NCBI RefSeq assembly: GCF_000301075.1
Contig: NZ_JH932293.1
Location: 1,250,268-1,283,994 of the forward strand
Direction: 5' to 3'
DNA length: 33,727 nucleotides
Source of the DNA: Bergeyella zoohelcum ATCC 43767
Lineage (GTDB): Bacteria; Bacteroidota; Bacteroidia; Flavobacteriales; Weeksellaceae
A model generated the notes under the pieces. The model had not been told where the DNA came from. It saw nothing but the letters and a program-made list of their open reading frames with translations, and did no database searches. Of the stretch, positions 23,681-31,124 are shown one piece after another. The translations under genes and the position numbers were made by a program. Each line of letters starts with the position of its first letter. Position 1 is the first letter of the stretch.

Positions 23681-25492
23681 ATGATTACAGAGCAATACAC
23701 TTCTGGAAATGAAAATTATCCAAATGAAAATCCACTTTCTGATAATAATGAAAGCATTGATAATCAGAGTGAATCAATGTTAGAAGAGGCATATTCTAAT
23801 CAAGATGAGGAACATTTGGAACAAAAGTCCAATACTTTTGCACTTCTATCCCTAGAAGCTGCATTAGATGAAATGGAAAAAATTATTAATGGCGAGGTGA
23901 ATTTTTCTACAATTAAAAAATTTAATCAGCTGAAAGAAGTGGCATCTCAGAGAATGCAAACGGATAAAGAGAATGTCCTAAATCAATTTTTGGCCGCTGG
24001 GAATGAAATAGAACATTTTGAATATCTACATCCCCAAAATGCGAGGATGAAGGATATTTGTCTTGTTCAGAAAGAAAAAATGGATGAATTTCAAAAACAA
24101 GTAGAAGCAGAGCAGGAAGAAAATAAAAAGGAGAGAAAAACCATCATTGATGATCTTCATAAGCTTTATACTGAGGCTACCACAGATACGAATCTTTTCA
24201 AAGAAATCAGAATCATTAAGGAGAGATGGAGTAAGGCGGGGCAAGTGCCAAAATCTGATTTTAAAATTTTAAATAATGATTATTTCTTTCATCTTAACCA
24301 GTTTTATCAGGTCTTAGACCTCAATAAAGAGTTCTTGGAGCAAGAATATGCACATAATTTAGAGAAAAGACAGCATATTATTCAGAGAACGAAGGAGCTG
24401 ATAGAAGAGCCATCTATCCAAAAGGCATTGAATGAGTTGCAGTACTTTCATAAACTTTGGAAAGAAGAAGCAGTACCCGTTGCAGAAGAACATAGAGAGC
24501 CTACTTGGGAAGAATTTAAAGCCGTTTCTGCCCAGATTCACGATAGAAAGGCAGAACTAGTGGCTCAGCAAGAAGCAGAGCAAAAAGAGAATTTGCTAAA
24601 GAAAAACGCCATTATAGAGGAAATAAAAAAACTGACATTCCCTGTTGCTGATGCAGGACATACCTACTGGCAAAACGCCATAGAAAAGGTAGAGCAGCTG
24701 AGAGAGAATTTTATCAAGATAGGAAGTGTTCCTAAAAAACTTTCCAGCGAAAATTGGAATTTGTTCAAAACAGTAGTGAAAGAATTTAATCACGAAAAAA
24801 ATAAGTTCTATAAAAACCTAAAAAATCATCAGCACGAAAATTTAGAAGCAAAAAAAGAACTTCTGAAAAAAGCAAAGGAAAATGCCTTTGCTACAGATTG
24901 GGAAACGCTGCTCCCAATGTATAAACAGCTCCAAGAAGACTGGAGGAAAATAGGTCATGTACCGAAATCTGTTTCCCAAAAGCTATGGAATGAGTTTAAA
25001 GATGCTTGTAATACTTTCTTTAATAATTATAGAACGCATAATGAAATTAAGGTAGATAACTGGAAAGAGAATTTTGTTGAAAAACAGAAAATCCTTGATA
25101 GACTGAAGGTTTTAGAAGAAAATGAGAATACAATAGCGGATTTGGAACAAATTAAAACCGATTGGGAGAGATGGGGGAAAGTGCCTAGGGATAAAATGAA
25201 AATTAATAATGAGTTTAGCCAATTGTACAAAAAATGGGCTAAAAAACTGAATATCCAGCATGAGTCTAGTACCTCTGTAAATCCTATTGATAGAGCTAGA
25301 AAATTAAAAGTACTTATTACAGATGTTGAAAACCAAATAGTTACTTTAGAAAATAACTTGAATTTCTTCTCTGATTCGAGTCGTGAAAATCCGCTTCTCA
25401 AAGATACTTACCAAAAAATAGATGCCAAAAAACAACAGCTTGAAGAGATGAAGCAAGAATTAAGAGAAATCTTAAGAACGAATGAAGAATAA
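23681..25492 (+). CDS. DUF349 multi-repeat coiled protein
   Basis: A 603-residue, highly charged, mainly helical cytoplasmic protein. After an acidic N-terminal stretch (about 1-55), it carries five DUF349-type units. Each ends in a 'W..G.VP......LW..F......F' pattern: WSKAGQVPKSDFKILNNDYF, a degenerate unit around WKEEAVPVAEEHREPTWEEF, FIKIGSVPKKLSSENWNLFK, WRKIGHVPKSVSQKLWNEFK and WERWGKVPRDKMKINNEFSQ. A final coiled coil (about 540-600) closes it. Proteins of this length and layout are conserved in Bacteroidetes. Function unknown; the fold suggests a scaffold or nucleic-acid-associated role. It lies upstream of rplS but has its own terminator. Confidence 0.88.
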   Translation: MITEQYTSGNENYPNENPLSDNNESIDNQSESMLEEAYSNQDEEHLEQKSNTFALLSLEAALDEMEKIINGEVNFSTIKKFNQLKEVASQRMQTDKENVLNQFLAAGNEIEHFEYLHPQNARMKDICLVQKEKMDEFQKQVEAEQEENKKERKTIIDDLHKLYTEATTDTNLFKEIRIIKERWSKAGQVPKSDFKILNNDYFFHLNQFYQVLDLNKEFLEQEYAHNLEKRQHIIQRTKELIEEPSIQKALNELQYFHKLWKEEAVPVAEEHREPTWEEFKAVSAQIHDRKAELVAQQEAEQKENLLKKNAIIEEIKKLTFPVADAGHTYWQNAIEKVEQLRENFIKIGSVPKKLSSENWNLFKTVVKEFNHEKNKFYKNLKNHQHENLEAKKELLKKAKENAFATDWETLLPMYKQLQEDWRKIGHVPKSVSQKLWNEFKDACNTFFNNYRTHNEIKVDNWKENFVEKQKILDRLKVLEENENTIADLEQIKTDWERWGKVPRDKMKINNEFSQLYKKWAKKLNIQHESSTSVNPIDRARKLKVLITDVENQIVTLENNLNFFSDSSRENPLLKDTYQKIDAKKQQLEEMKQELREILRTNEE

Positions 25493-25531
25493 GTATCTAT
25501 TAATGGTAGTTAAAAAATAATTAGGTACAGT

Positions 25532-25570
25532 AATAAGCAATTTCTCTTTGCTGAGAGATTGCTTATTTTT
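25532..25570 (+). terminator. Intrinsic terminator of the DUF349 gene
   Basis: AATAAGCAAT..CTC pairs with GAG..ATTGCTTATT (25532-25567), followed by T. It lies about 40 bases after the stop codon. Confidence 0.8.
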
Positions 25571-25591
25571 CAAAAAAACTGTTTTTACTTT

Positions 25592-25623
25592 TTTGCATAA
25601 ATAAAAATAATTTAATAATTTTG
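25592..25623 (+). promoter_or_regulatory. Promoter of rplS
   Basis: TTTG (25592-25595), 20 bases, then TAATTTTG (25616-25623) match the Bacteroidetes promoter well. The transcript would carry a leader of about 60 bases. Confidence 0.7.
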
Positions 25624-25624
25624 T

Positions 25625-25693
25625 CGCCGCTTATCAACCTCTGTCGAGAGCCGTTTATGTTGGTAGGTATTAACTTTATTTATTTTATACAAC
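25625..25693 (+). promoter_or_regulatory. Candidate bL19 autoregulatory leader
   Basis: Between the promoter and the rplS ATG lies a GC-richer stretch than its surroundings (CGCCGCTTATCAACCTCTGT and on). It includes a small hairpin, CTCT-GTCG-AGAG, and downstream GTTGGTAGGT that can partly pair with the upstream CAACCT. Ribosomal-protein leaders upstream of bL19 genes have been proposed in flavobacteria; I cannot check the fit to that model here. Confidence 0.4.
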
Positions 25694-26050
25694 ATGGACT
25701 TAGTAAAGTATGTACAGGAAAAGTACATTGCAAAGAAAGATTTCCCAGAATTTAAGGCTGGAGACACTATCACTGTGTACTACGAAATTAGCGAGGGGAA
25801 CAAAACAAGAACGCAGTTCTTTAAAGGAACTGTAATCCAGTTAAGAGGAACTGGAGCTACCAAAACATTTACCATCAGAAAAATGAGTGGTGATGTAGGA
25901 GTAGAGAGAGTTTTCCCTATTAACATGCCTGCTTTGCAAAAAATAGAAGTAGAAAGAAGAGGTAAAGTGCGTAGAGCAAGAATCTACTACTTCCGTAATC
26001 TTCGTGGTAAGAAAGCAAGAATTAAAGACGCTCCTTACAAAAAGAACTAA
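25694..26050 (+). CDS. rplS: 50S ribosomal protein bL19
   Basis: The 118-residue protein has the full bL19 pattern: FKAGDTITVYYEISEGNKTR, QFFKGTVIQLRGTGATKTFT, RKMSGDVGVERVFPINMPAL, EVERRGKVRRARIYYFRNLR and GKKARIKD. It lies at the 30S-50S interface of the ribosome. Here it is a single-gene unit with its own promoter and terminator and not in the rpsP-rimM-trmD-rplS operon of many other bacteria. Confidence 0.97.
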   Translation: MDLVKYVQEKYIAKKDFPEFKAGDTITVYYEISEGNKTRTQFFKGTVIQLRGTGATKTFTIRKMSGDVGVERVFPINMPALQKIEVERRGKVRRARIYYFRNLRGKKARIKDAPYKKN

Positions 26051-26074
26051 ACTACTTCTGACTAAGAATGAAGC

Positions 26075-26106
26075 ATCCACATCTTTATTAAAGATGTGGA
26101 TTTTTT
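26075..26106 (+). terminator. Intrinsic terminator of rplS
   Basis: A 12-base stem (ATCCACATCTTT/AAAGATGTGGAT, 26075-26101) with a three-base loop is followed by six T. Confidence 0.88.
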
Positions 26107-26116
26107 ATATTAACTT

Positions 26117-26148
26117 TTTGTAGATTCCTCCATTTTATCGTAAATTTA
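26117..26148 (+). promoter_or_regulatory. Promoter of the acyl-CoA dehydrogenase gene
   Basis: TTTG (26117-26120), 20 bases, then TAAATTTA (26141-26148, one mismatch to TAnnTTTG); the ATG is at 26170. Confidence 0.55.
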
Positions 26149-26169
26149 CCAGCAAAATAAAGCAACGAT

Positions 26170-27309
26170 ATGAATTTTAATTTATCAGAAGAACATGAAA
26201 TGATTCGCCAAGCGGCGAGAGATTTTGCTCAAAATGAACTTTTACCTGGCGTTATTGATAGAGATAGAGACCAAATTTTCCCTACCGAGCAGGTGAAAAT
26301 GATGGGAGAAATGGGATTCCTAGGGATGATGGTAGATCCTAAATACGGAGGTGCGGGGATGGATAGTGTTTCTTATGTTCTTGCCATGGAGGAAATAGCA
26401 AAGGTGGATGCTTCTGCCGCTGTAGTAATGTCTGTAAATAATTCATTGGTTTGTGCTGGATTAGAAAGATTTGCCAGCGAAGAACAAAAACAAAAATACC
26501 TTGTACCTTTAGCAAGTGGGCAAGCAATTGGGGCGTTCGCTCTCTCTGAGCCAGAAGCAGGCTCTGATGCTACCTCTCAAAAGACTACTGCAATAGATAT
26601 GGGAGATCACTATCTTCTTAATGGTACTAAAAACTGGATTACCAATGGGAATTCAGCGAAGTATTATATCGTTATTGCACAGACAGATGCAGAGAAAAAA
26701 CACAAAGGTATCAATGCTTTTATAGTGGAGAGAGGATGGGAAGGTTTTGAGATTGGTCCTAAGGAAGATAAAATGGGAATAAGAGGAAGTGATACGCATT
26801 CATTACTTTTCACCGATGTAAAAGTTCCAAAAGAAAATAGAATAGGGGAAGAAGGTTTTGGGTTTAATTTTGCTATGGCTGTCCTTAATGGCGGTAGAAT
26901 AGGAATTGCTTCTCAGGCATTAGGTATAGCAAGTGGTGCGTATGAGCTGGCTCTAAAATATGCCAAAGAAAGAAAGGCATTTGGTAAGGAGATCATTAAT
27001 CATCAGGCTGTTGCATTTAAACTGGCAGATATGCATACTCAAATAACAGCGGCTAGAATGCTGTGTCTGAAAGCAGCTTGTGAGAAAGACGCAGGAAAAG
27101 ATATCTCTGAAAGTGGTGCGATGGCAAAACTCTATGCATCTCAGGTAGCAATGGATACTACCATAGAAGCCGTTCAGATTCATGGTGGATATGGATATGT
27201 GAAGGAGTATCATGTGGAAAGACTAATGAGAGATGCTAAGATTACTCAAATTTATGAAGGAACTTCAGAAATTCAGAAAATAGTGATTTCTAGAAGTATT
27301 GCAAAATAA
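26170..27309 (+). CDS. Acyl-CoA dehydrogenase
   Basis: A 379-residue FAD-dependent acyl-CoA dehydrogenase that oxidises acyl-CoA to the 2-enoyl-CoA. Family signatures: AFALSEPEAGSDATS (signature 1), NGTKNWITNG, LNGGRIGIASQALGIASGAYELALKYAKERKAFGKEI, and QIHGGYGYVKEYHVERLMRDAKITQIYEGTSEIQ (signature 2), where the Glu of YEGTSE is the usual catalytic base of short-chain enzymes. The pattern fits a short-chain or butyryl-type enzyme. A small membrane protein gene follows after 20 bases. The fatty-acyl-CoA ligase and CoA-transferase elsewhere in the window fit the same pathway. Confidence 0.93.
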   Translation: MNFNLSEEHEMIRQAARDFAQNELLPGVIDRDRDQIFPTEQVKMMGEMGFLGMMVDPKYGGAGMDSVSYVLAMEEIAKVDASAAVVMSVNNSLVCAGLERFASEEQKQKYLVPLASGQAIGAFALSEPEAGSDATSQKTTAIDMGDHYLLNGTKNWITNGNSAKYYIVIAQTDAEKKHKGINAFIVERGWEGFEIGPKEDKMGIRGSDTHSLLFTDVKVPKENRIGEEGFGFNFAMAVLNGGRIGIASQALGIASGAYELALKYAKERKAFGKEIINHQAVAFKLADMHTQITAARMLCLKAACEKDAGKDISESGAMAKLYASQVAMDTTIEAVQIHGGYGYVKEYHVERLMRDAKITQIYEGTSEIQKIVISRSIAK

Positions 27310-27329
27310 TTATTATAAAAGGTATTACT

Positions 27330-27731
27330 ATGTCTGATTTTCAACCAGTGGAAAAGAAAGGAGGTATGAAGAAGATCATTTTTTGGATAAGCTTTGTAGT
27401 TATTCTTTTTCTGAGCGTATTTATTTGGTACCGATATTATTTCGTTTTCGGAGAGGGCGTAAAGTCGGGTTACCTTAATTATGCGGTAAAAAAAGGAAAT
27501 CTTTTTAAAACTTACGAGGGAAAACTTATTCAGGAAGGTTTTGGAAGAGGAAAAACAGGTGGTTTGACCAGCTATGAGTTTGAATTTTCCATTGAAGATG
27601 AAGCCGTTTTTAAGCAGTTAGAAAGTAATAGTGGAAAACAATTTGATCTTCACTACAAAGAGTATCACGGAGCATTACCATGGCGTGGAAATACGAAGTA
27701 TGTGGTAGATAAAGTGGTGAATATGAAATAG
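27330..27731 (+). CDS. Conserved small single-pass membrane protein, unknown function
   Basis: A 133-residue protein with one membrane helix (about 15-33, IIFWISFVVILFLSVFIWY). The soluble part begins YYFVFGEGVKSGYLNYAVKKGNLFKTYEGKLIQEGFGRG and ends GALPWRGNTKYVVDKVVNMK. I recall similar flavobacterial proteins sometimes labelled 6-phosphogluconate dehydrogenase, which the sequence does not support. ATGs exist at 27330 and at Met13; the first fits the spacing to the acyl-CoA dehydrogenase gene (20 bases). Probably cotranscribed with it. Confidence 0.72.
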   Translation: MSDFQPVEKKGGMKKIIFWISFVVILFLSVFIWYRYYFVFGEGVKSGYLNYAVKKGNLFKTYEGKLIQEGFGRGKTGGLTSYEFEFSIEDEAVFKQLESNSGKQFDLHYKEYHGALPWRGNTKYVVDKVVNMK

Positions 27732-27750
27732 ATGTTTCAGATAAATATAT

Positions 27751-27794
27751 AAACCCCAACATTTGGCAAAAAGCTGAAAATTGGGGTTTCTTAT
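27751..27794 (+). terminator. Intrinsic terminator of the acyl-CoA dehydrogenase operon
   Basis: AAACCCCAA (27751-27759) pairs with TTGGGGTTT (27781-27789), with a 21-base loop and a short T-rich tail. Confidence 0.7.
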
Positions 27795-27910
27795 TAGGAG
27801 CGAAATGAAAATAATTATACTCAGATTTTCTTACTTACAAACTACTTTTTACTTTACTTGATGAGAATTTTTAAATTTATAAAGCGTTGAGTTAAACTGT
27901 CTTAAAAAAA

Positions 27911-27934
27911 GGCAATGTGGTAAAAAATGGTACT
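27911..27934 (+). repeat. Left terminal inverted repeat of the IS
   Basis: Matches 29210-29233 inverted at 18 of 24 positions; the shared core is AAAAAATGGT. Confidence 0.8.
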
Positions 27935-27956
27935 TTTATAATTGATAAAAAATGCT

Positions 27957-28117
27957 TATATTTCGCACATTGATTGGAAGAGGAAACAAGCTCTGCTGAG
28001 GAATAAGCGAGAAAAAGCGAATAGCTTTTACGAAGGTTACGAACATAGTTCATTGTCAGCAATACAATCAATGTTCAAAACGATAGTTTTAGGGGTGAGT
28101 TTTTCTCACCCTTTTTT
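27957..28117 (+). ncRNA. Candidate structured RNA inside the IS, ending in an intrinsic terminator
   Basis: On the plus strand, opposite to the transposase, a weak -7-like TATATTTC (27957-27964) precedes a stretch with strong pairing. ACATTGATTG (27967-27976) is the exact complement of CAATCAATGT (28065-28074), a 10-bp closing stem. Inside lies AAAAGC-GAATA-GCTTTT (28013-28029), and as an alternative to the closing stem a nested hairpin GAACAT/ATGTTC (28041-28046, 28071-28076) with ATTGT/ACAAT inside it. It ends at a textbook terminator (28093-28117). No convincing protein is encoded. Function unknown; it could be an IS-borne regulatory or guide-like RNA, or only terminator-protected leader DNA. 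Confidence 0.35.
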
Positions 28118-28130
28118 ATTAAAACTATCG
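28081..28130. terminator. Long double hairpin with intrinsic terminator inside the IS
   Basis: Inner stem GGGTGAG (28093-28099), a TTTTT loop and CTCACCC (28105-28111) are followed by six T (28112-28117), a classic plus-strand terminator. An outer perfect stem CGATAGTTTT (28081-28090) with AAAACTATCG (28121-28130) encloses it. On the minus strand it sits 27 bases after the transposase stop and may also end that transcript, followed by TTTT. Confidence 0.85.
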
Positions 28131-28156
28131 GATGAACCCTATGGCTAAAAAAAACC

Positions 28157-29131
28157 TTATCCCCCTTGATTTTTAAAATATAAATACCATTTTATAAAGT
28201 TCTTTTTAGCCTCAAAACGAAGTCCTCTATGCAAGGTTAATTTCTCTTTCAAATGCGTAAAATAGGCTTCTAAACGATTGGTAGTATAAGGGATTTCACT
28301 ATCTTTCAGATATGCAAACATATTGGGTAAGGCATTGATAATATGATAAGTAGCTAAGTGTAGATTTTTATGTTTAAACCACTGAAATCCAGATTCTTCA
28401 TTCATTGATTTTTCTTCTATAAAATATTGATTTTCAACATACCACTGGTAAAATCTATTTACCCAATCGTTAGCCTGTTCATTGGTTTTTAGATGCGTAA
28501 TTTCTTTGGATAAACACAAAAGCTGTTGGCTAATAAAATGTTTTGGGCTACCACTTAAATAGTTCTTAATCTGTCGTTTAATATGCACTAAACATCTTTG
28601 GATAATCACCTCTGGAAACACCTTTTTTACCGCTCCTAAAATAGATTTATGCCCATCGCAGGTTACACTGTAAACTGCCACATTCAGCTTCTTTAAGTTT
28701 TCCAAATCTTGCTTTATATCACGAAGTTTTTCCTTGTTGGTTTGGCGGTAAAGTTGCACATATCGAATGTCATAATCGTAGTAGAGTATCAGGCATAATC
28801 CATTGGAAAAGTAGGTGCCATCAATCAAGAGATGAACCTTTGTCTTGCTTTTGATGCTGAGGGTAGGAACTTGTGAAAGGTAATGTTTAAAGAGGTTTTG
28901 AAGGGTAGATTGGCTCATTGAGCTATCCCTCGAAAGGGTTTTATAGACTTGCCTTTCCATTATCCATTTTCTGAACCAAATGAATTGATTTTTTCTTTTT
29001 ACACCAATGTTTTTAATCGTAAAATTTGCCTGACAATCTCCACATTGAAAGCGTTGTTTTCCATTTCTTTTTCCTTTTTTGATGATGTGATTAGAATCAC
29101 AAACTGGACATTTTTTATTCGTTTTGGACAT
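28157..29131 (-). CDS. IS256-like transposase, variant with N-terminal zinc finger
   Basis: A 324-residue transposase, apparently intact. The N-terminus carries a four-Cys zinc finger (C8, C11, C30, C33) within KCPVCDSNHIIKKGKRNGKQ and following. The RNase-H-fold catalytic residues are D104 (LLIDGTYF), D159 (VTCDGHKSILGA) and E288 (TTNRLEAYFTHLK). IIQRCLVHIKRQ carries the C-x2-H motif (C180, H183) characteristic of the IS256/MULE group. The start ATG (29129-29131) lies 3 bases downstream of a perfect 18-bp hairpin. No internal stop or frameshift is present, so the element may be mobile. Confidence 0.9.
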   Translation of the reverse strand: MSKTNKKCPVCDSNHIIKKGKRNGKQRFQCGDCQANFTIKNIGVKRKNQFIWFRKWIMERQVYKTLSRDSSMSQSTLQNLFKHYLSQVPTLSIKSKTKVHLLIDGTYFSNGLCLILYYDYDIRYVQLYRQTNKEKLRDIKQDLENLKKLNVAVYSVTCDGHKSILGAVKKVFPEVIIQRCLVHIKRQIKNYLSGSPKHFISQQLLCLSKEITHLKTNEQANDWVNRFYQWYVENQYFIEEKSMNEESGFQWFKHKNLHLATYHIINALPNMFAYLKDSEIPYTTNRLEAYFTHLKEKLTLHRGLRFEAKKNFIKWYLYFKNQGG

Positions 29132-29134
29132 AAA

Positions 29135-29174
29135 ATAAGAGTTATAATGAAACCACTTTCATTATAACTCTTAT
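29135..29174 (-). promoter_or_regulatory. Perfect hairpin in the transposase leader
   Basis: The arms 29135-29152 and 29157-29174 are exact reverse complements (18 bp), with loop CCAC on the plus strand. In the transposase mRNA it would end 3 bases before the ATG and cover the ribosome entry region, so it could limit translation, in particular from transcripts that enter from outside. It could also act as an attenuator. Confidence 0.7.
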
Positions 29175-29209
29175 AAGTCTATAAAAGACAATGCTTTACA
29201 AGGTTTTTA

Positions 29210-29233
29210 AGCACCATTTTTTGTTATATTGTC
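29210..29233 (-). repeat. Right terminal inverted repeat of the IS
   Basis: The inverted counterpart of 27911-27934. It abuts the A-run 29234-29242, which is the T-tract of the helicase terminator on the minus strand. Confidence 0.8.
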
Positions 29234-29279
29234 AAAAAAAAACACAAATCCAACAATTGGGATAAGAACTGTTGGATTT
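29234..29279 (-). terminator. Intrinsic terminator of the DEAD-box helicase gene
   Basis: On the minus strand AAATCCAACA (29279-29270) pairs with TGTTGGATTT (29255-29246). GTG and nine T (29242-29234) follow. The T-tract ends exactly where the IS begins. Confidence 0.82.
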
Positions 29280-29303
29280 CTTTATAGCTAAATTTTAAAA
29301 ATT

Positions 29304-30956
29304 TTAGTTTGCAATTTCGGCACGCATTTCTTTGCCTTTAAATTTCATTGCTCCTAAATTATTGAGAATCTCATTTTTAAAAGACTTATCTACTTCAAAG
29401 AAAGTAAACTTATCTAAGATTTCTATATCACCGATGTCTGGTCTTTTCTTTGATTTTTTCGTTGCCTTGTTGATGATATCCAGCATATCTACTTTTCTTA
29501 GCTGGTCTCTCTTTCCGAGGTTAAAAAAGAAGCGAGTCATATTTTCATTTTTTCTTCCTTTTCTTCCACCTCTATCTCTTTTTCCGTCTCTTCTTCGTTC
29601 TCTTCTGCTTGATGGGATATCCTCTTCCGAAGCCAATTTTTGCTGGAAAAGATCTTTCCTATCTTTATAAAATAGGTGGAGGTCTTTTAGCTGAAATTGT
29701 AATAATTGTCTTACCAGTTCTTCTTTAGAAAATGCAGATAAGTCAGGAATTAAGGTTTCATCAAAGTGAAAATATTCCTCATGTTCCGTTAATAGTTTTT
29801 CAAAAACCCCTTGAATTTGAGCTTTCATAATCTCATCAGAAGTAGGAATTTGCTTTTCTGTAATTTCTATTTTCGTTTGCGTTCTGATTTGTTTCAGTTT
29901 ACGCGTTTCCTCAGGCTTGATGAGTGCCATAGAGATGCCATCTTTCCCTGCTCTTCCTGTTCTACCACTTCTGTGGACGAAAACTTCTGGGTCATCAGGT
30001 AACGAAAAATGGACTACATGGGTAAGGGCATCTACATCTAATCCTCTGGCAGCCACATCTGTAGCAACAAGGATATCAATATTTTTCAGTCGGAATTTTT
30101 TCATTACGGTATCTCTCTGTGCTTGAGAGAGGTCTCCGTGGAGTGCATCTGCGGCATATCCGTTTTGCATAAGGAAATCAGCCACATCTTGGGTTTCCAT
30201 TCTCGTTCTACAGAAGATGATGGAATATTGGTTCGGATTGGCATCGATGAGTCTTTTCAGTGCCTCTTTTTTATGTCTGTATCCTACTACGAAATATTCG
30301 TGTTTAATGTTCTTTTTTACCGCATTAATGTTCCCTACCGAAATTCTATGCGGATGGGTAAGATAGTTTTTAGAAATTCTTTCCACTTCTTTATTCATCG
30401 TGGCGGAGAAAAGAAGTGTTTGTTTAGTCTCAGGGGTTTCGCTGAGAATGGTTTCTAAATCATCTTTGAACCCCATAGAGAGCATTTCATCGGCTTCATC
30501 AAGGACGAGCCAAGAGATTTCTGAAAAGTCTAATGCTTTTCTTTTGATAAGGTCTATCACTCTCCCTGGCGTACCCACAATGATTTGTGGTTTTTCACGG
30601 AGAGATCTGATTTGATCTGTAATGCTACTCCCGCCATATACGGCTGTAGATTTTACATTAGGGAGGTATTTAGTATAGTTTTTAATATCCTTCGAAATTT
30701 GAAGGCAAAGTTCTCGCGTCGGGCAAAGTACCAATAGTTGGATTTTACGACTCGTATCGTCTATCATATCCAAAATCGGAAGCGAAAATGCTGCAGTTTT
30801 GCCAGTTCCCGTTTGCGCAAGTGCGATGAGATCGCGAATATCTGATAAGATAAAAGGAATTGTCTGTTTTTGGATTTCTGTGGGGGCTTCATAGCCCATT
30901 TCGCCAATGGCCTGAAGGATTTCAGGACTTAAATTGGACTCTGAAAATAAATTCAT
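29304..30956 (-). CDS. DEAD-box RNA helicase with DbpA-like RNA-binding domain
   Basis: A 550-residue ATP-dependent RNA helicase. Motifs in order: Q motif (F-x-S..ILQAIGEMGYEAPTEIQ, about 4-29), Walker A AQTGTGKT (47-54), PTREL (79-83), GG, TPGR (129-132), DEAD (153-156), SAT (184-186), then domain 2 with HGDLSQAQRDTVMKKF, DVAARGLDV and HRSGRTGRAG. A basic linker (RRERRRDGKRDRGGRKGRK) leads to a C-terminal DbpA/CsdA-type RNA-binding domain (MTRFFFNLGKRDQLRKVDML, and following). This matches the CsdA/DeaD-like group used in ribosome assembly and cold adaptation. It has its own promoter and terminator. Confidence 0.94.
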   Translation of the reverse strand: MNLFSESNLSPEILQAIGEMGYEAPTEIQKQTIPFILSDIRDLIALAQTGTGKTAAFSLPILDMIDDTSRKIQLLVLCPTRELCLQISKDIKNYTKYLPNVKSTAVYGGSSITDQIRSLREKPQIIVGTPGRVIDLIKRKALDFSEISWLVLDEADEMLSMGFKDDLETILSETPETKQTLLFSATMNKEVERISKNYLTHPHRISVGNINAVKKNIKHEYFVVGYRHKKEALKRLIDANPNQYSIIFCRTRMETQDVADFLMQNGYAADALHGDLSQAQRDTVMKKFRLKNIDILVATDVAARGLDVDALTHVVHFSLPDDPEVFVHRSGRTGRAGKDGISMALIKPEETRKLKQIRTQTKIEITEKQIPTSDEIMKAQIQGVFEKLLTEHEEYFHFDETLIPDLSAFSKEELVRQLLQFQLKDLHLFYKDRKDLFQQKLASEEDIPSSRRERRRDGKRDRGGRKGRKNENMTRFFFNLGKRDQLRKVDMLDIINKATKKSKKRPDIGDIEILDKFTFFEVDKSFKNEILNNLGAMKFKGKEMRAEIAN

Positions 30957-30979
30957 GTAAAAGATCGTCTAATTTTCTG

Positions 30980-30987
30980 CAAAGATA
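30980..30987 (-). promoter_or_regulatory. Putative -7 element of the helicase gene
   Basis: On the minus strand TATCTTTG is an exact consensus match, 23 bases before the ATG. No clean TTTG -33 is seen. Confidence 0.5.
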
Positions 30988-31124
30988 GTATTTTTATTTT
31001 AAATGCCTGAGGATATTTGTAGAGTATATATCTACAGATGAAGAGAGACAAAATTTTTGATGGAAAATTTAATTTTGACCAATCAAAATTTGTAACGAAA
31101 TTTTATTTTAGATACTAATAGAGC

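Larger units (their letters stand above)
27911..29233 (-). mobile_element. IS256-like insertion sequence (variant zinc-binding transposase), complete
   Basis: The element is 1323 bp and bounded by imperfect terminal inverted repeats: 27911-27934 (GGCAATGTGGTAAAAAATGG...) and, inverted, 29233-29210 (GACAATATAACAAAAAATGG...), 18 of 24 identical. It holds one full transposase gene on the minus strand, a perfect hairpin in front of that gene, and about 245 bp of non-coding DNA at the other end with a strong plus-strand terminator. Flanks are A-runs on both sides (seven A left, nine A right), compatible with a short target duplication that cannot be delimited. The site is the T-tract of the helicase terminator. 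Confidence 0.85.

Noticed and set aside
27942-28148. 68-residue plus-strand frame at the left end of the IS
   Set aside because: It would need a TTG start, runs straight through a strong terminator hairpin, and shows no recognisable domain. The region is described as a candidate RNA instead.
29234-29242. Defined target-site duplication of the IS
   Set aside because: Both flanks are runs of A (seven left, nine right), so neither length nor borders of a duplication can be fixed.
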